Below, piece after piece: positions 22,028 to 31,859 of a DNA stretch of 64,000 nt; position 1 is the first letter of the stretch; each line of letters begins with the position of its first letter. Source of the DNA: Vicia villosa (lineage: Eukaryota > Streptophyta > Magnoliopsida > Fabales > Fabaceae). The notes beneath the pieces were generated by a model. The model saw nothing but the letters and a program-made list of their open reading frames with translations. It did not search any database and was not told the DNA's origin. The position numbers and the translations under genes are program-made. The DNA lies in contig NC_081183.1 in NCBI RefSeq assembly GCF_029867415.1, positions 64,430,336 through 64,494,335 on the forward strand, given 5' to 3'.

Positions 22028-23124
22028 ATGGAGAAGGAATTGTTAGTGTTTGGGAATAGACCACCCAACCTGGATGGCTCTAACTATGACTACTGGAAAC
22101 CTCGTATGATAGTTGTCATAAATTATGTGGACAGCAAGGCCTAGAGAGCTGTAGAAAGTGGATGGAAACATCCTGAGAAGGTTATAGAAGATGGAACCAC
22201 TGCTCTAATTCCTGAAGCACAATGGAACAAATTTGAAGAAGAGCTAGTGTTGGGAAATTCCAAGGCCCTAAATGCCTTGTTCAATGGAATTGACAAGAAC
22301 ATATTCCGGCTTGTGCAACACTGTGAACTATCTAAAGAGGTTTGGGATATTCTCAAAACATCTCGTGAAGGCACTTCCAAGGTAAATATGTCTAAACTTC
22401 AAATGCTTACCACTAAGTTTGAAAATCTTAAGATGAAAGAGGATGAAACCATTTATGAATTTTTCATGAATGTCCTCGAGATTGCAAATAACTCAGGAGC
22501 CTTAGGAGAAAAAATATCTAAAGAAAAATTGGTAAGAAAGATCCTCAGATCATTGCCCAAGAGATTTGATATGAAGGTAACTGCCATAGAAGAAGCCCAA
22601 GACATCAGCAACATGAAGTTGGACGAACTCATTAGTTCTCTACAAACCTTTGAGATGAGTATTTGTGAGTTTGTTGAAAATAAGAACAAAAGCATAGCTT
22701 TTGTTTCCAACACAGAAGATAAATCAAGAGGAATCAATGGTGGAAGTGATGAAAATCTATCAGAAGCCATAGCCATGCATGGAAAACAGTTCAACAGGTT
22801 TATTAAAAGGGTTGATCAGAAGTCCAGACCCAATGTTAAGAACACTTCCAATGACATCAGCAAGACCTAGGATCCTAGCAGAAGATTCAAAGCTGAAGAG
22901 AAGCCCAATCAAGGAAAAGGAGTTTAGTGTCATGGATGTGAAGGATATGGACACATTAGAGCTGAATGTCCTACCTACCTCAAAGAACAAAGGAAATGGA
23001 TGTATGTCACCCGGTCTGATTGAGATTCAGATAGTGATGCTGAAGAGGAATGTGTTGCACTAATGAGTGTGTGTACACTTGAATACAAATTCGGCAAAGA
23101 GGATCCTACCTTTGAAGAACTTGC
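22028..23124 (+). pseudogene. gag: Decayed gag of element F, 5' part
   Basis: Starts MEKELLVFGNRPP and shows the UBN2-type gag pattern around SNYDYWKPRM and FNGIDKNIFRLV. A CCHC knuckle, CHGCEGYGHIRAEC, lies at about 22928-22969. In-frame stops occur at 22142-22144 (TAG where Trp is expected), 22868-22870, 22925-22927 and in the acidic stretch near 23018. All of it lies in one frame, so decay is by point mutation. The coding sequence is cut at 23124 by element E, which left a CTTGC target duplication, and continues at 31860. Gag of this family builds cytoplasmic particles; this copy is inactive. Confidence 0.8.
23120..23124. other. Target-site duplication of element E, left copy
   Basis: CTTGC, repeated at 31860-31864 directly after the 3' LTR. 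A 5-bp duplication is the normal size for Ty1/copia integrase. Confidence 0.9.
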
Positions 23125-24323
23125 TGTTAGAACAAGATTTGTTCTTATCAATTATCTTAGTTTTGATGATAACAATAATATGAATTTTGCTTAAGATAAT
23201 ATGGTACTCTAATCCAATGCAATTTCCCTTTCAGGAAATATATATAAAGAGTACGCATAATTCAGCGCTCAGAAGTTGTGTCTCAAATGGTTCAGCATGC
23301 AACATCAGAACATGGTCTGGCAAGACATCAGAAGATGGTCGAAGCAGAATCAGAACATGGGTCTATGGAAGCATCAGAAGAACATGAGATCAGAAGCACT
23401 GAAGATCAGAAGATGGTATCACGCAACAGAAGCACTTCAAGATCAGAAGATCAGAAGATGCTATGCACCAAGCTGTTTTGACTCTGATGATATTCAAACG
23501 TCGTATTCACAAACATCAGATCAGAAGGAAGTACAGGTGGCAGACTACGCTGACTGACAAAAGGAACGTTAAAGCTACTAAAGGCAACGTCAGTAGACAC
23601 AGCGTGAACAAGGCTCGAGGTAGTTGACAAAAGCGTATAACATTAAATGCAATGCTGTACGGAACACGCAAAGCATTAAATGCACTCAACGGTCATCTTC
23701 TCAACGCCTATAAATATGAAGTTCTGATGAGAAGCAAGGTTACCAATTCTTAACAACTCTGAACGAAAATAAACTTGCTGAAACGCTATTCAATCAAAGC
23801 TCAGAATCTTCATCAACTCACTACATTGCTGTTGCAATATCTTAGTGAGATTAAGCTTAAACGTTAAGAGAAATATCACAGTTGTGATTATCGCTTTTAA
23901 GAAGCATTTGTAATACTCTTAGAATTACATTAAGTTGTAAGGAACTAGAGTGATCGTGTGATCAGTATACTCTAGGAAGTCTTAGCAGTTGGCTGAGCAG
24001 TTTGTAACTAGAGTGATCAGGTTGATCAGTAGACTCTAGAAAAGTCTTAGAAGTTGTCTAAGCAGTTGTTCCTGGAGTGATCAAGTTGTGATCAGAATAC
24101 TCTAGAAGACTTAGTCGTGGACTAAGTGGAAAACCATTGTAATCCGTGCGATTAGTGGATTAAATCCTCAGGTTGAGGTAAATCATCTCTGCGGGGGTGG
24201 ACTGGAGTAGCTTCGTTAACAGCGAACCAGGATAAAAATAATTGTGCAATTTATTTTTATCGTCCAAGATTTAAAGTCACACTTATTCAATCCCCCCCTT
24301 TCTAAGTGTTTTTCTATCCTTCA
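23125..24323 (+). mobile_element. 5' LTR of element E
   Basis: Begins TGTTAGAACAAG and ends ATCCTTCA. A CTATAAATA box at 23708-23716 should drive transcription, giving a U3 of about 0.6 kb. The region before it is rich in CATCAGA/GATCAGAAG repeats, and the region after it holds several diverged units of AGAGTGATCA...ACTCTAG (23945-24110). Open frames in the LTR are identical in both copies and are not likely genes. Confidence 0.9.
23708..23716 (+). promoter_or_regulatory. TATA box in 5' LTR of E
   Basis: CTATAAATA, followed about 30 bp later by the likely start of the genomic RNA. The same box is at 31244-31252 in the 3' LTR. Confidence 0.65.
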
Positions 24324-24325
24324 AT

Positions 24326-24337
24326 TGGCATCAGAGC
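24326..24337 (+). promoter_or_regulatory. Primer binding site of element E
   Basis: TGGCATCAGAGC two bases after the LTR end, the same sequence as in element F. It is the initiator-tRNA-Met type with one difference from the common plant form. Confidence 0.85.
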
Positions 24338-24410
24338 GCCGGTTCTAAGGTGCAAGCACTTAACCGTGTTTAGAAAAGATTCAGGAAGAGAAAAACGCTT
24401 CATTTAAAAG

Positions 24411-26324
24411 ATGGCTGGTGAAACTCCGACAAATCCACCTGCATCTACATCTGGCTCTGCTGAGCAATACAACGGTAACAATGGTTATACAAGACCGCCG
24501 GTATTTGAGGGTGAAAACTTTGAATACTGGAAAGATAAACTGGAAAGTTACTTTCTTGGTCTAGATGGTGATCTATGGGATCTTCTGATGGATGGTTACA
24601 AACATCCAGTAAATGCCAGTGGCGTAAAGCTGACAAGGCAAGAAATGAATGATGATCAAAAGAAGCATTTCAGGAATCATCATAAATGCAGAACTGTTTT
24701 GCTGAATGCTATTTCTCATGTTGAGTATGAGAAAATATCAAACAGGGAAACAGCCTATGATATATATGAGTCCTTGAAAATGACTCATGAAGGAAATGCT
24801 CAAGTCAAGGAGACAAAAGCTCTTGCCTTAATCCAGAAGTATGAAGCCTTCAAGATGGAGGATGATGAAGACATTGAAAAGATGTTTTCGAGATTTCAAA
24901 CTCTGACAGCTGGATTGAGAGTTCTTGACAAAGGATACACCAAGGCTGATCATGTGAAGAAGATCATCAGAAGCTTACCCAGAAGATGGGGTCCTATGGT
25001 GACTGCATTCAAGATTGCAAAGAATCTGAATGAAGTTTCTCTGGAAGAGCTGATCAGTGCCTTGAGAAGCCATGAGATTGAGCTGGATGCAAATGAGCCT
25101 CAAAAGAAAGGTAAATCTATTGCATTAAAATCTAATATCAAGAAATGCACTAACGCTTTTCAGGCCAAAGAAGAAGATCCTGAAGAATCAGAATCTGAAG
25201 AAGAAGATGAACTGTCCATGATTTCCAGAAGGGTAAATCAACTCTGGAAGAGCAAGCAAAGGAAGTTCAGAGGCTTCAGAAGTTCAAAGAGATTTGAACA
25301 TGGAGAATCTTCTGATGACAGAAGATCTGACAAGAAGAAGGTCATGTGCTATGAATGCAATGAACCAGGACACTTCAGGAATGAATGTCCAAATCTTCAG
25401 AAGGAGAATCCCAAGAAGAAGTTTCATAAGAAGAAAGGTCTTATGGCAACCTGGGATGAGTCAGAAGATGATTCAGAAGATGAGCAGGCTAACTGTGCGC
25501 TGATGGCAACAGAAGATGACGGATCAGAATCTACATCAGAATCAGATTCTGAAGAGGTATTTTCTGAACTTACTAGAGATGAGTTAGTTTCCGGATTAAC
25601 TGAACTTCTGGAATCCAAGTCTCAGATTTGTATTAAATACAAAAAGCTGAAAAAGCTATTTGAATTTGAAACAAAGAGGCTTGAGTTGGAAAATTCTGAA
25701 TTGAAAGATAAACTTTTAAAATTATCCAATGATGTTGGATCTCCTTCTAATTCAGAAAAATCCACTCCTAGTCTAAACCATATTCTGAAAGAATATGATT
25801 TAAGTTTCAGGAAGTTCTTATCTAGAAGTACTGGCAGAAGTCAGCTAGCTTCTATGATATATGCCGTATCCGGAAACAAAAGAGTTGGCATTGGTTATGA
25901 GGGTGAAACCCCATACAAACTTGAACCTGTTGATGAAATGAAACTCACATACAAGCCATTGTATGATCAGTTCAAGTATGGCCACTCTCATGATATTAGG
26001 CACACTTCACATGCACAAAGTTTTCACATAACACACACCAAGAAGCATGTGACACAACCTAGGAAATATCATGAAACTCATATTAAAAATTATCATGTTG
26101 TTCCTCCTATTGCTTATAATGTCAAACCCAAGTTCAATCAGAACTTGAGAAAATCTAACAAGAAAGGACCCAAGAAGATGTGGGTACCAAAGAAAAAGAT
26201 TATTTCTTTTGCAGATTCTCTTGATAACAAAGAAGACAACATTCAACATGACATGACACCTGGACTCAAGTTGCTCTCAACACTTGAAGGGAAGAAAGAT
26301 TGTCTTCCAAGTTCTGGTTCTTAA
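24411..26324 (+). CDS. gag: Gag protein of element E, 637 aa, intact
   Basis: Starts at the first ATG after the PBS (MAGETPTNPP). Residues about 25-240 match the DUF4219/UBN2-type gag of Ty1/copia (FEYWKDKLESYF, YDIYESLKMTHEG, IIRSLPRRWGPMVTA). A CCHC knuckle, CYECNEPGHFRNEC, is at residues 313-326 and should bind the element RNA. Acidic Ser/Glu-rich stretches (260-275 and 345-390) and a predicted coiled coil (about 405-445) follow. The C-terminal tail has KKMWVPKKKI, a motif normally found just before the Sirevirus protease, but the frame then stops, so protease is not translated. The second knuckle seen in element F is absent. The length fits Sirevirus gag. The frame is undamaged, unlike every other gag here. 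It acts in the cytoplasm as the particle protein. Confidence 0.9.
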   Translation: MAGETPTNPPASTSGSAEQYNGNNGYTRPPVFEGENFEYWKDKLESYFLGLDGDLWDLLMDGYKHPVNASGVKLTRQEMNDDQKKHFRNHHKCRTVLLNAISHVEYEKISNRETAYDIYESLKMTHEGNAQVKETKALALIQKYEAFKMEDDEDIEKMFSRFQTLTAGLRVLDKGYTKADHVKKIIRSLPRRWGPMVTAFKIAKNLNEVSLEELISALRSHEIELDANEPQKKGKSIALKSNIKKCTNAFQAKEEDPEESESEEEDELSMISRRVNQLWKSKQRKFRGFRSSKRFEHGESSDDRRSDKKKVMCYECNEPGHFRNECPNLQKENPKKKFHKKKGLMATWDESEDDSEDEQANCALMATEDDGSESTSESDSEEVFSELTRDELVSGLTELLESKSQICIKYKKLKKLFEFETKRLELENSELKDKLLKLSNDVGSPSNSEKSTPSLNHILKEYDLSFRKFLSRSTGRSQLASMIYAVSGNKRVGIGYEGETPYKLEPVDEMKLTYKPLYDQFKYGHSHDIRHTSHAQSFHITHTKKHVTQPRKYHETHIKNYHVVPPIAYNVKPKFNQNLRKSNKKGPKKMWVPKKKIISFADSLDNKEDNIQHDMTPGLKLLSTLEGKKDCLPSSGS

Positions 26325-27039
26325 ATCTGTTGAAGAAACTATGTTTGTAGGAATTCAGAAAAGAAGCTTATTAGTCTTGGAACCATCTATGATGTTTGCC
26401 TCTAAGGTTTTGATGTTTCTTTCTTGATTATTCTGAATGCTCTAAATGCTACAGAATATACAACATTGAAACATTGATTGTGGACAAATCAATAAACATC
26501 TGTTTTGATGATAAACTTGTTTCTGATGAAACAAAGAGCTTAAGAATTTCTGCAGATACAGTTTTGTCTTATCAGAAGCTGCAGAACAAAGAAGTAAACC
26601 TCCAGAAGCTGTGTACATCAGAAGTAATGGATCAGAAGATCATTCAGACTTATATCAGCACACTTCAGAAGGAGTATTTCCAGAAGAGAAATTAGATCAA
26701 TTCAGAAGCAGTAATCAGAATTTGAAGGCGTAAAATCTCTCTGATATTTACAGCTGTCATCTATTATCTGATGATGAACACGTGTCTGTACGGTTTGTAC
26801 AAAGCGTGCAGTTGAAAAGACGCCGACCTAGGTAACTGTATTAAATCATTTCATTTACTGTGTTCTCTCTCCTAATGTCATTTCTCATTAAATGCATAAT
26901 GATTTCTTTTTAAATCTTTTAAATAACCCGCTTCATCTTCATTCCCACTTTTTCTCTCTTTCTCTCTCTTTTGTGCATTCACCTCGTTGCATCTCTCTTC
27001 AAACCCTAGTTCTTGATTTGATCTCAAAGCATTATCATA
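26325..27039 (+). pseudogene. pol: Remnant of pol (integrase C-terminal tail) and spacer in E
   Basis: About 26430-26550 reads SKCYRIYNIETLIVDKSIN followed by FDD in one frame. This matches the conserved end of Ty1/copia integrase just before RT (pattern YR.YN..T..V..S..V.FDD). After it come GATCAGAAG-rich sequence and a non-coding stretch with a CT-rich block (26940-26990) before the next ORF. Nothing of protease, integrase core, RT or RNase H remains. The short open frame in this segment is the remnant, not an independent gene. Confidence 0.6.
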
Positions 27040-29499
27040 ATGAATCCATCTTCTCGTTCATCAATCTCTAAAGATAGTATCACTTCCACACAGAACCGTT
27101 TAAGCAAAAATGATGCTCCGTTGAAAACATGCTTAATACCCACGAAAGAACTGGAAGTTCTATGTGAATCGGCTGTGGACGTCAACAACCTTAAAGCAAA
27201 TGGCTTTCAGTGTGATGCAAGAATCTTTGAGCAAGGATGGTCTAAATATCTTGATAGATTGGTTGGTCCAATTTATCCTGAACTTGTAAAGGAGTTTTGG
27301 GTACATGCAACAGTTACCCCAACTGCCATCATTTCATTCGTGCTAGGGCATGAAGTGACTATCACTGAGAAACTCATCAGAAAGCTGTACAATCTTGATG
27401 ATGAAGAAGGTTGGTCTGAGTTTCAACCCCATACAGTTGACTGGACTTTAGTTGAAAAACAAATCTCTACGGTTGTTGGAACTGATTCTCATTTTACGGG
27501 CAACTTAAAGCCTTTTTATAAAGTATGGGCTGAGATTATTCTGGGTTCTCTTCACCATAGAAAAAAGATGCGCTGCTCCTCCTACATCAGTCCGACTCAC
27601 AAGTATACTCTTTTCTGCATTGGCAAAAAGATAGAGATCAACATCTCTCATATTCTATTTGAGAATCTGAAAACCTCTATCTTTGATTCAAGAGAAGATG
27701 AAAGGGCGAAGTACCCTCATATTCCAAGAACAAACATTCCTTTCGGAAGGATGATTTCAGACATTCTGATTGAAAGCAAAGTGGTGGACTCCATCAGAAA
27801 TTGTAATGCCTCGCATTTTCTTGGAGTAACTCAAGGTCCCATCTTCAATGGTGTTGATCTGTTCGGACTGGAAGTCATTAAGAATGTACCTGTTATGTGC
27901 ACAAGCTTTCCTGACATTCTGTCAAGAAGAATTGCTGTTGAAGGATTCATATCTTTGTATCATAAAGAACTTGATCAAGTTGTCAAGTTTTACTTGGAAG
28001 ATTGTGTGAGGAAGCAATCAGACGTTGATCCTGCTTGGATCCGTGGCAGAGTACTTCCATCCAAAGATGATATTCTGAAGAAGGATAAAAAGGAACGTCA
28101 GGCAAGGCTAAAAAGAAAGGCACAAGAAGATGAGGCTGAGAGAGCCAAGAAGTTGAGGGTCACCTATGATCCTGACAAGGTGGACTCTAAAGAACGAAGA
28201 GATAAAAGGATCAGAGATTCCTTTCGCAGAACCAGATCTTCTTCTTCTTCTGTACAAATCTCCAGAAATGTCTTTACTCCACCTCCTTCTGTCCCCAAAC
28301 CATCTTTCCAATCACCTCCATCTGAACCAAAAGTAAACTTCACTCTACCAAATCCTTCTCCATCATCCTCCTCCTCTCCCATTCTAAACCCCACACCTTT
28401 AAGTATTCTTCCCCCAACTCCTTCTGATAAATCTCTCTCACCAATTCCCTTTACAAACACTCCATCCTCGTCTCAATCCATCATTTCTGATATTCCATCC
28501 TCATCAATCATTCTCTCAGATATCCCTTCTTCCTCATCCACCGTACTTCCAACTTCTATATCTCATCCCTTACCTATCGAAAATTCCGAACCTTACTGTC
28601 TTCTCTATCCTGACTACAAATTCACCTTCAATCCGCCTGAACCTGAACCCTATACCTACCTGGAACTTTTCAGACTTGAGGTGATTAGCAGTCTAGACCT
28701 TCTGAAGGATGCATTCCTAAATGGTCTGAATGATGTTTCTACAAGAAATCTCTGGAGAAGATTTCGCAAGGATTTTCAAGTAGAAGCAATAGCAGTACAG
28801 AAAAGACTAGTGGCTGCTGCCCCTGGTTACCCTGGTTACCTTCTGGAGGGAGATAATGGTATATACTACCATCCTCTCAGAAATTGTGTTGCTGCTGAGG
28901 AGAAGCCCTTTGTGGATGAATTGGAAGTATTAAGACTGGCTGCTGAAATGGAAGCAAATCCATGCAGGGATATGGTTATCTTTGTTCCTGATTATCCTGT
29001 TCTGCTAGGAGATTTCAAGACTCTCTTTGACTATCTGAGGGAAAACCCGTCTGAGAAAGATCCAAACTTGGTCATTCCAGAAGTTGTTGACCCACCAGAA
29101 GTTGAAGGTCCTTCTGCTCCAAGGAATCTAGCTGCCATTCTTCAGGCACTTGAGAATGGAGACTCGGAAATTCCTGCTGCAGAATATGGAGATGCTTCTA
29201 TGCAAGAAGCAGATGCTGAAGATCATGTTGCTGAATCAGACCCTGTTGAGGATATCCCAGCAAATGATACTTCTATGGAAGCTGCAGATCAAGTTGTCAT
29301 TCCTGTAGATCAAAGCTGTGAAGCTTCTTCTGATGAACCTTCTCGTCTTTCAAAAACGCTAGAAGAAATTCAGAGGAGACAGGATGAGCAAAGCTCACGC
29401 AATGACAAGTATGATGCTTTCATTAAGAGGCAAGAAGGACACAACAACGAGATGAAAGAGATGCTGGCCAAGATCTTGTCAAGACTAGGGCCATCTTAG
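27040..29499 (+). CDS. Sirevirus ORF in env-like position, 819 aa
   Basis: Intact ORF downstream of the pol remnant, where Sireviruses carry an env-like gene. Residues about 55-320 form a globular region (FEQGWSKYLDRL at 63-74, IPRTNIPFGRMISDIL at about 228-243). It resembles what I recall as the 'putative plant transposon protein' domain; I could not search for it. Residues 346-400 are strongly basic and likely helical (KKDKKERQARLKRK), with possible nuclear signals. About 400-515 is Ser/Pro-rich and low in complexity. 515-700 is a second folded region rich in Pro and aromatic residues. The C-terminus has an acidic stretch and a coiled coil (about 768-816). I see no signal peptide and no convincing membrane segment, so an envelope role is doubtful. 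A DNA-, RNA- or Gag-binding role is equally possible. How it is expressed is unknown: no splice site or readthrough signal is clear. It ends about 1160 bp before the 3' LTR. Confidence 0.75.
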   Translation: MNPSSRSSISKDSITSTQNRLSKNDAPLKTCLIPTKELEVLCESAVDVNNLKANGFQCDARIFEQGWSKYLDRLVGPIYPELVKEFWVHATVTPTAIISFVLGHEVTITEKLIRKLYNLDDEEGWSEFQPHTVDWTLVEKQISTVVGTDSHFTGNLKPFYKVWAEIILGSLHHRKKMRCSSYISPTHKYTLFCIGKKIEINISHILFENLKTSIFDSREDERAKYPHIPRTNIPFGRMISDILIESKVVDSIRNCNASHFLGVTQGPIFNGVDLFGLEVIKNVPVMCTSFPDILSRRIAVEGFISLYHKELDQVVKFYLEDCVRKQSDVDPAWIRGRVLPSKDDILKKDKKERQARLKRKAQEDEAERAKKLRVTYDPDKVDSKERRDKRIRDSFRRTRSSSSSVQISRNVFTPPPSVPKPSFQSPPSEPKVNFTLPNPSPSSSSSPILNPTPLSILPPTPSDKSLSPIPFTNTPSSSQSIISDIPSSSIILSDIPSSSSTVLPTSISHPLPIENSEPYCLLYPDYKFTFNPPEPEPYTYLELFRLEVISSLDLLKDAFLNGLNDVSTRNLWRRFRKDFQVEAIAVQKRLVAAAPGYPGYLLEGDNGIYYHPLRNCVAAEEKPFVDELEVLRLAAEMEANPCRDMVIFVPDYPVLLGDFKTLFDYLRENPSEKDPNLVIPEVVDPPEVEGPSAPRNLAAILQALENGDSEIPAAEYGDASMQEADAEDHVAESDPVEDIPANDTSMEAADQVVIPVDQSCEASSDEPSRLSKTLEEIQRRQDEQSSRNDKYDAFIKRQEGHNNEMKEMLAKILSRLGPS

Positions 29500-29670
29500 A
29501 TTGAGTCTATGCTGTTTCTTTCCTTTCTTTGCATCTGTTTTGTTTCTGTGCATCTGATCTTTTCATTTTGTACTTCTGTACCCAATGGTTGAACCTTAAT
29601 GAAATCATCTTCTCCCTCCATGTGTTCTGTTTTATTCATCTGAATCTTTTCTATTTTTTGATGATATGAC

Positions 29671-29684
29671 AAAAAGGGGGAGAA
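29671..29684 (+). promoter_or_regulatory. Extra polypurine tract 1 of E
   Basis: AAAAAGGGGGAGAAA, about 1 kb before the 3' LTR, nearly identical to the tract at the LTR edge. Repeated tracts of this form are described for Sireviruses. Confidence 0.7.
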
Positions 29685-30497
29685 ATACTGTGATAAATGA
29701 TTTGATTTAATCAGTTGCATTCACTAACAAGAACTACAAGTTCTATATGGTTTAAGTGTTTTGCAGGTACAGAGAAGTGAAGTGAATCTTCAGAAGCAAA
29801 CACTAGAAGCAAAACCATAAGAAGCGTTATTCTGTAAAAGGAATAAGCTCTTGGAAACTGAAGCAAGCTGAGTGCTGTCAAGCTTCAGAGATCAGAAGCA
29901 AGAAAGAAGAATGAATCAGAAGCACTGATAATAGAATTTGAATATCATTGTCTATCCTGTTCTGACAAAATTCTATTTGCTCTGATACATATAATGTTAT
30001 GGCTCTGATACATTATTTGCTCTGATACATTATTTCAGCCTATATGGCTCTGATACATATAATGTGTTCAAACATACATTTTATGTTCTAACTCGTTCAT
30101 GCTGACTTTTGTCATTTAGTTTTTGTTCTGTAACATTTCAGGATGTAGAGATGCTCTGATGATGCTCTGGTACATTCAACAATGGTCTGATACAAATCTA
30201 GCATGAAGTGATGATTGGTAGACATTCAAAGTTCTGAAGCTATCCGAGGGAAGCAGAAATCAGAAGATGTGAATGTTCTGAAGATCAAAGAAATTCAAGT
30301 TCTGAAGCTGTCCACGATGGAAGCAGGAATCAGAAGCTGTGAGTGTTCTAAGGATCTAAAGAAATTCAAGTTCTGAAGCTGTCCAATGGAAGCAGAAGTC
30401 AGAAGCTATGAATTCTCTGAAGGCAGAAGCTTATATGATCGTCTCTACCGAAATAATCAGGGAAGTCTTTTATTAAAGTTCTTCGAGTATTTATTTC

Positions 30498-30546
30498 AGG
30501 GGGAGATTATTTATCTCAGGGGGAGATTGTTAATCTCAGGGGGAGA
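30498..30546 (+). promoter_or_regulatory. Extra polypurine tracts 2-4 of E
   Basis: AGGGGGAGA occurs at 30498, 30518 and 30538, spaced exactly 20 bp. The middle copy is followed by TTGTTA, imitating the true LTR junction. Confidence 0.75.
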
Positions 30547-30646
30547 CATATTCATATGCTTATGCTATAGCTGTGTAATTTGTCTTTTGCCGTCTACTCT
30601 TTCTGATCGCAAATTCATATCATTTATATATGTTTTTGTCATCATC

Positions 30647-30659
30647 AAAAAGGGGGAGA
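30647..30659 (+). promoter_or_regulatory. Polypurine tract at the 3' LTR of E
   Basis: AAAAAGGGGGAGA, then one T, then the LTR start TGTTAGAAC. This is the expected plus-strand primer. Confidence 0.85.
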
Positions 30660-30660
30660 T

Positions 30661-31859
30661 TGTTAGAACAAGATTTGTTCTTATCAATTATCTTAGTTTT
30701 GATGATAACAATAATATGAATTTTGCTTAAGATAATATGGTACTCTAATCCAATGCAATTTCCCTTTCAGGAAATATATATAAAGAGTACGCATAATTCA
30801 GCGCTCAGAAGTTGTGTCTCAAATGGTTCAGCATGCAACATCAGAACATGGTCTGGCAAGACATCAGAAGATGGTCGAAGCAGAATCAGAACATGGGTCT
30901 ATGGAAGCATCAGAAGAACATGAGATCAGAAGCACTGAAGATCAGAAGATGGTATCACGCAACAGAAGCACTTCAAGATCAGAAGATCAGAAGATGCTAT
31001 GCACCAAGCTGTTTTGACTCTGATGATATTCAAACGTCGTATTCACAAACATCAGATCAGAAGGAAGTACAGGTGGCAGACTACGCTGACTGACAAAAGG
31101 AACGTTAAAGCTACTAAAGGCAACGTCAGTAGACACAGCGTGAACAAGGCTCGAGGTAGTTGACAAAAGCGTATAACATTAAATGCAATGCTGTACGGAA
31201 CACGCAAAGCATTAAATGCACTCAACGGTCATCTTCTCAACGCCTATAAATATGAAGTTCTGATGAGAAGCAAGGTTACCAATTCTTAACAACTCTGAAC
31301 GAAAATAAACTTGCTGAAACGCTATTCAATCAAAGCTCAGAATCTTCATCAACTCACTACATTGCTGTTGCAATATCTTAGTGAGATTAAGCTTAAACGT
31401 TAAGAGAAATATCACAGTTGTGATTATCGCTTTTAAGAAGCATTTGTAATACTCTTAGAATTACATTAAGTTGTAAGGAACTAGAGTGATCGTGTGATCA
31501 GTATACTCTAGGAAGTCTTAGCAGTTGGCTGAGCAGTTTGTAACTAGAGTGATCAGGTTGATCAGTAGACTCTAGAAAAGTCTTAGAAGTTGTCTAAGCA
31601 GTTGTTCCTGGAGTGATCAAGTTGTGATCAGAATACTCTAGAAGACTTAGTCGTGGACTAAGTGGAAAACCATTGTAATCCGTGCGATTAGTGGATTAAA
31701 TCCTCAGGTTGAGGTAAATCATCTCTGCGGGGGTGGACTGGAGTAGCTTCGTTAACAGCGAACCAGGATAAAAATAATTGTGCAATTTATTTTTATCGTC
31801 CAAGATTTAAAGTCACACTTATTCAATCCCCCCCTTTCTAAGTGTTTTTCTATCCTTCA
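30661..31859 (+). mobile_element. 3' LTR of element E
   Basis: Same length and, by eye, the same sequence as the 5' LTR, at a constant offset of 7536 bp. Followed by the CTTGC target copy. Confidence 0.9.

Larger units (their letters stand above)
29500..30660 (+). other. 3' non-coding region of E with GATCAGAAG-type repeats
   Basis: 1.16 kb between the env-like ORF and the 3' LTR. It holds diverged direct repeats of AAATTCAAGTTCTGAAGCTG (30290-30400), CTCTGATACAT units (29980-30060), and five G-rich polypurine tracts. No gene. Confidence 0.75.
23125..31859 (+). mobile_element. Element E: complete, young Sirevirus-like element without pol
   Basis: 8735 bp, with 1199-bp LTRs (23125-24323 and 30661-31859) in which I saw no difference, and a 5-bp CTTGC duplication. 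Internal order: PBS, intact gag (24411-26324), a short integrase remnant (about 26430-26550), an intact 819-codon ORF (27040-29499), a long non-coding stretch with several polypurine tracts, then the 3' LTR. Gag type, PBS, repeated polypurine tracts and a large ORF after pol fit the Sirevirus group of Ty1/copia (SIRE1, Maximus). Protease, most of integrase, RT and RNase H are missing. Identical LTRs imply recent insertion, so the enzymes presumably came from another copy. It sits in the gag of element F. Confidence 0.9.

Noticed and set aside
22453..22990. Minus-strand ORFs opposite the gag of F
   Set aside because: Shadows of the gag frame, without any recognisable domain.
23187..23557. Short ORFs inside the LTRs of E
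   Set aside because: They occur identically in both LTRs and overlap in several frames; typical chance frames in a GATCAGAAG-rich U3.
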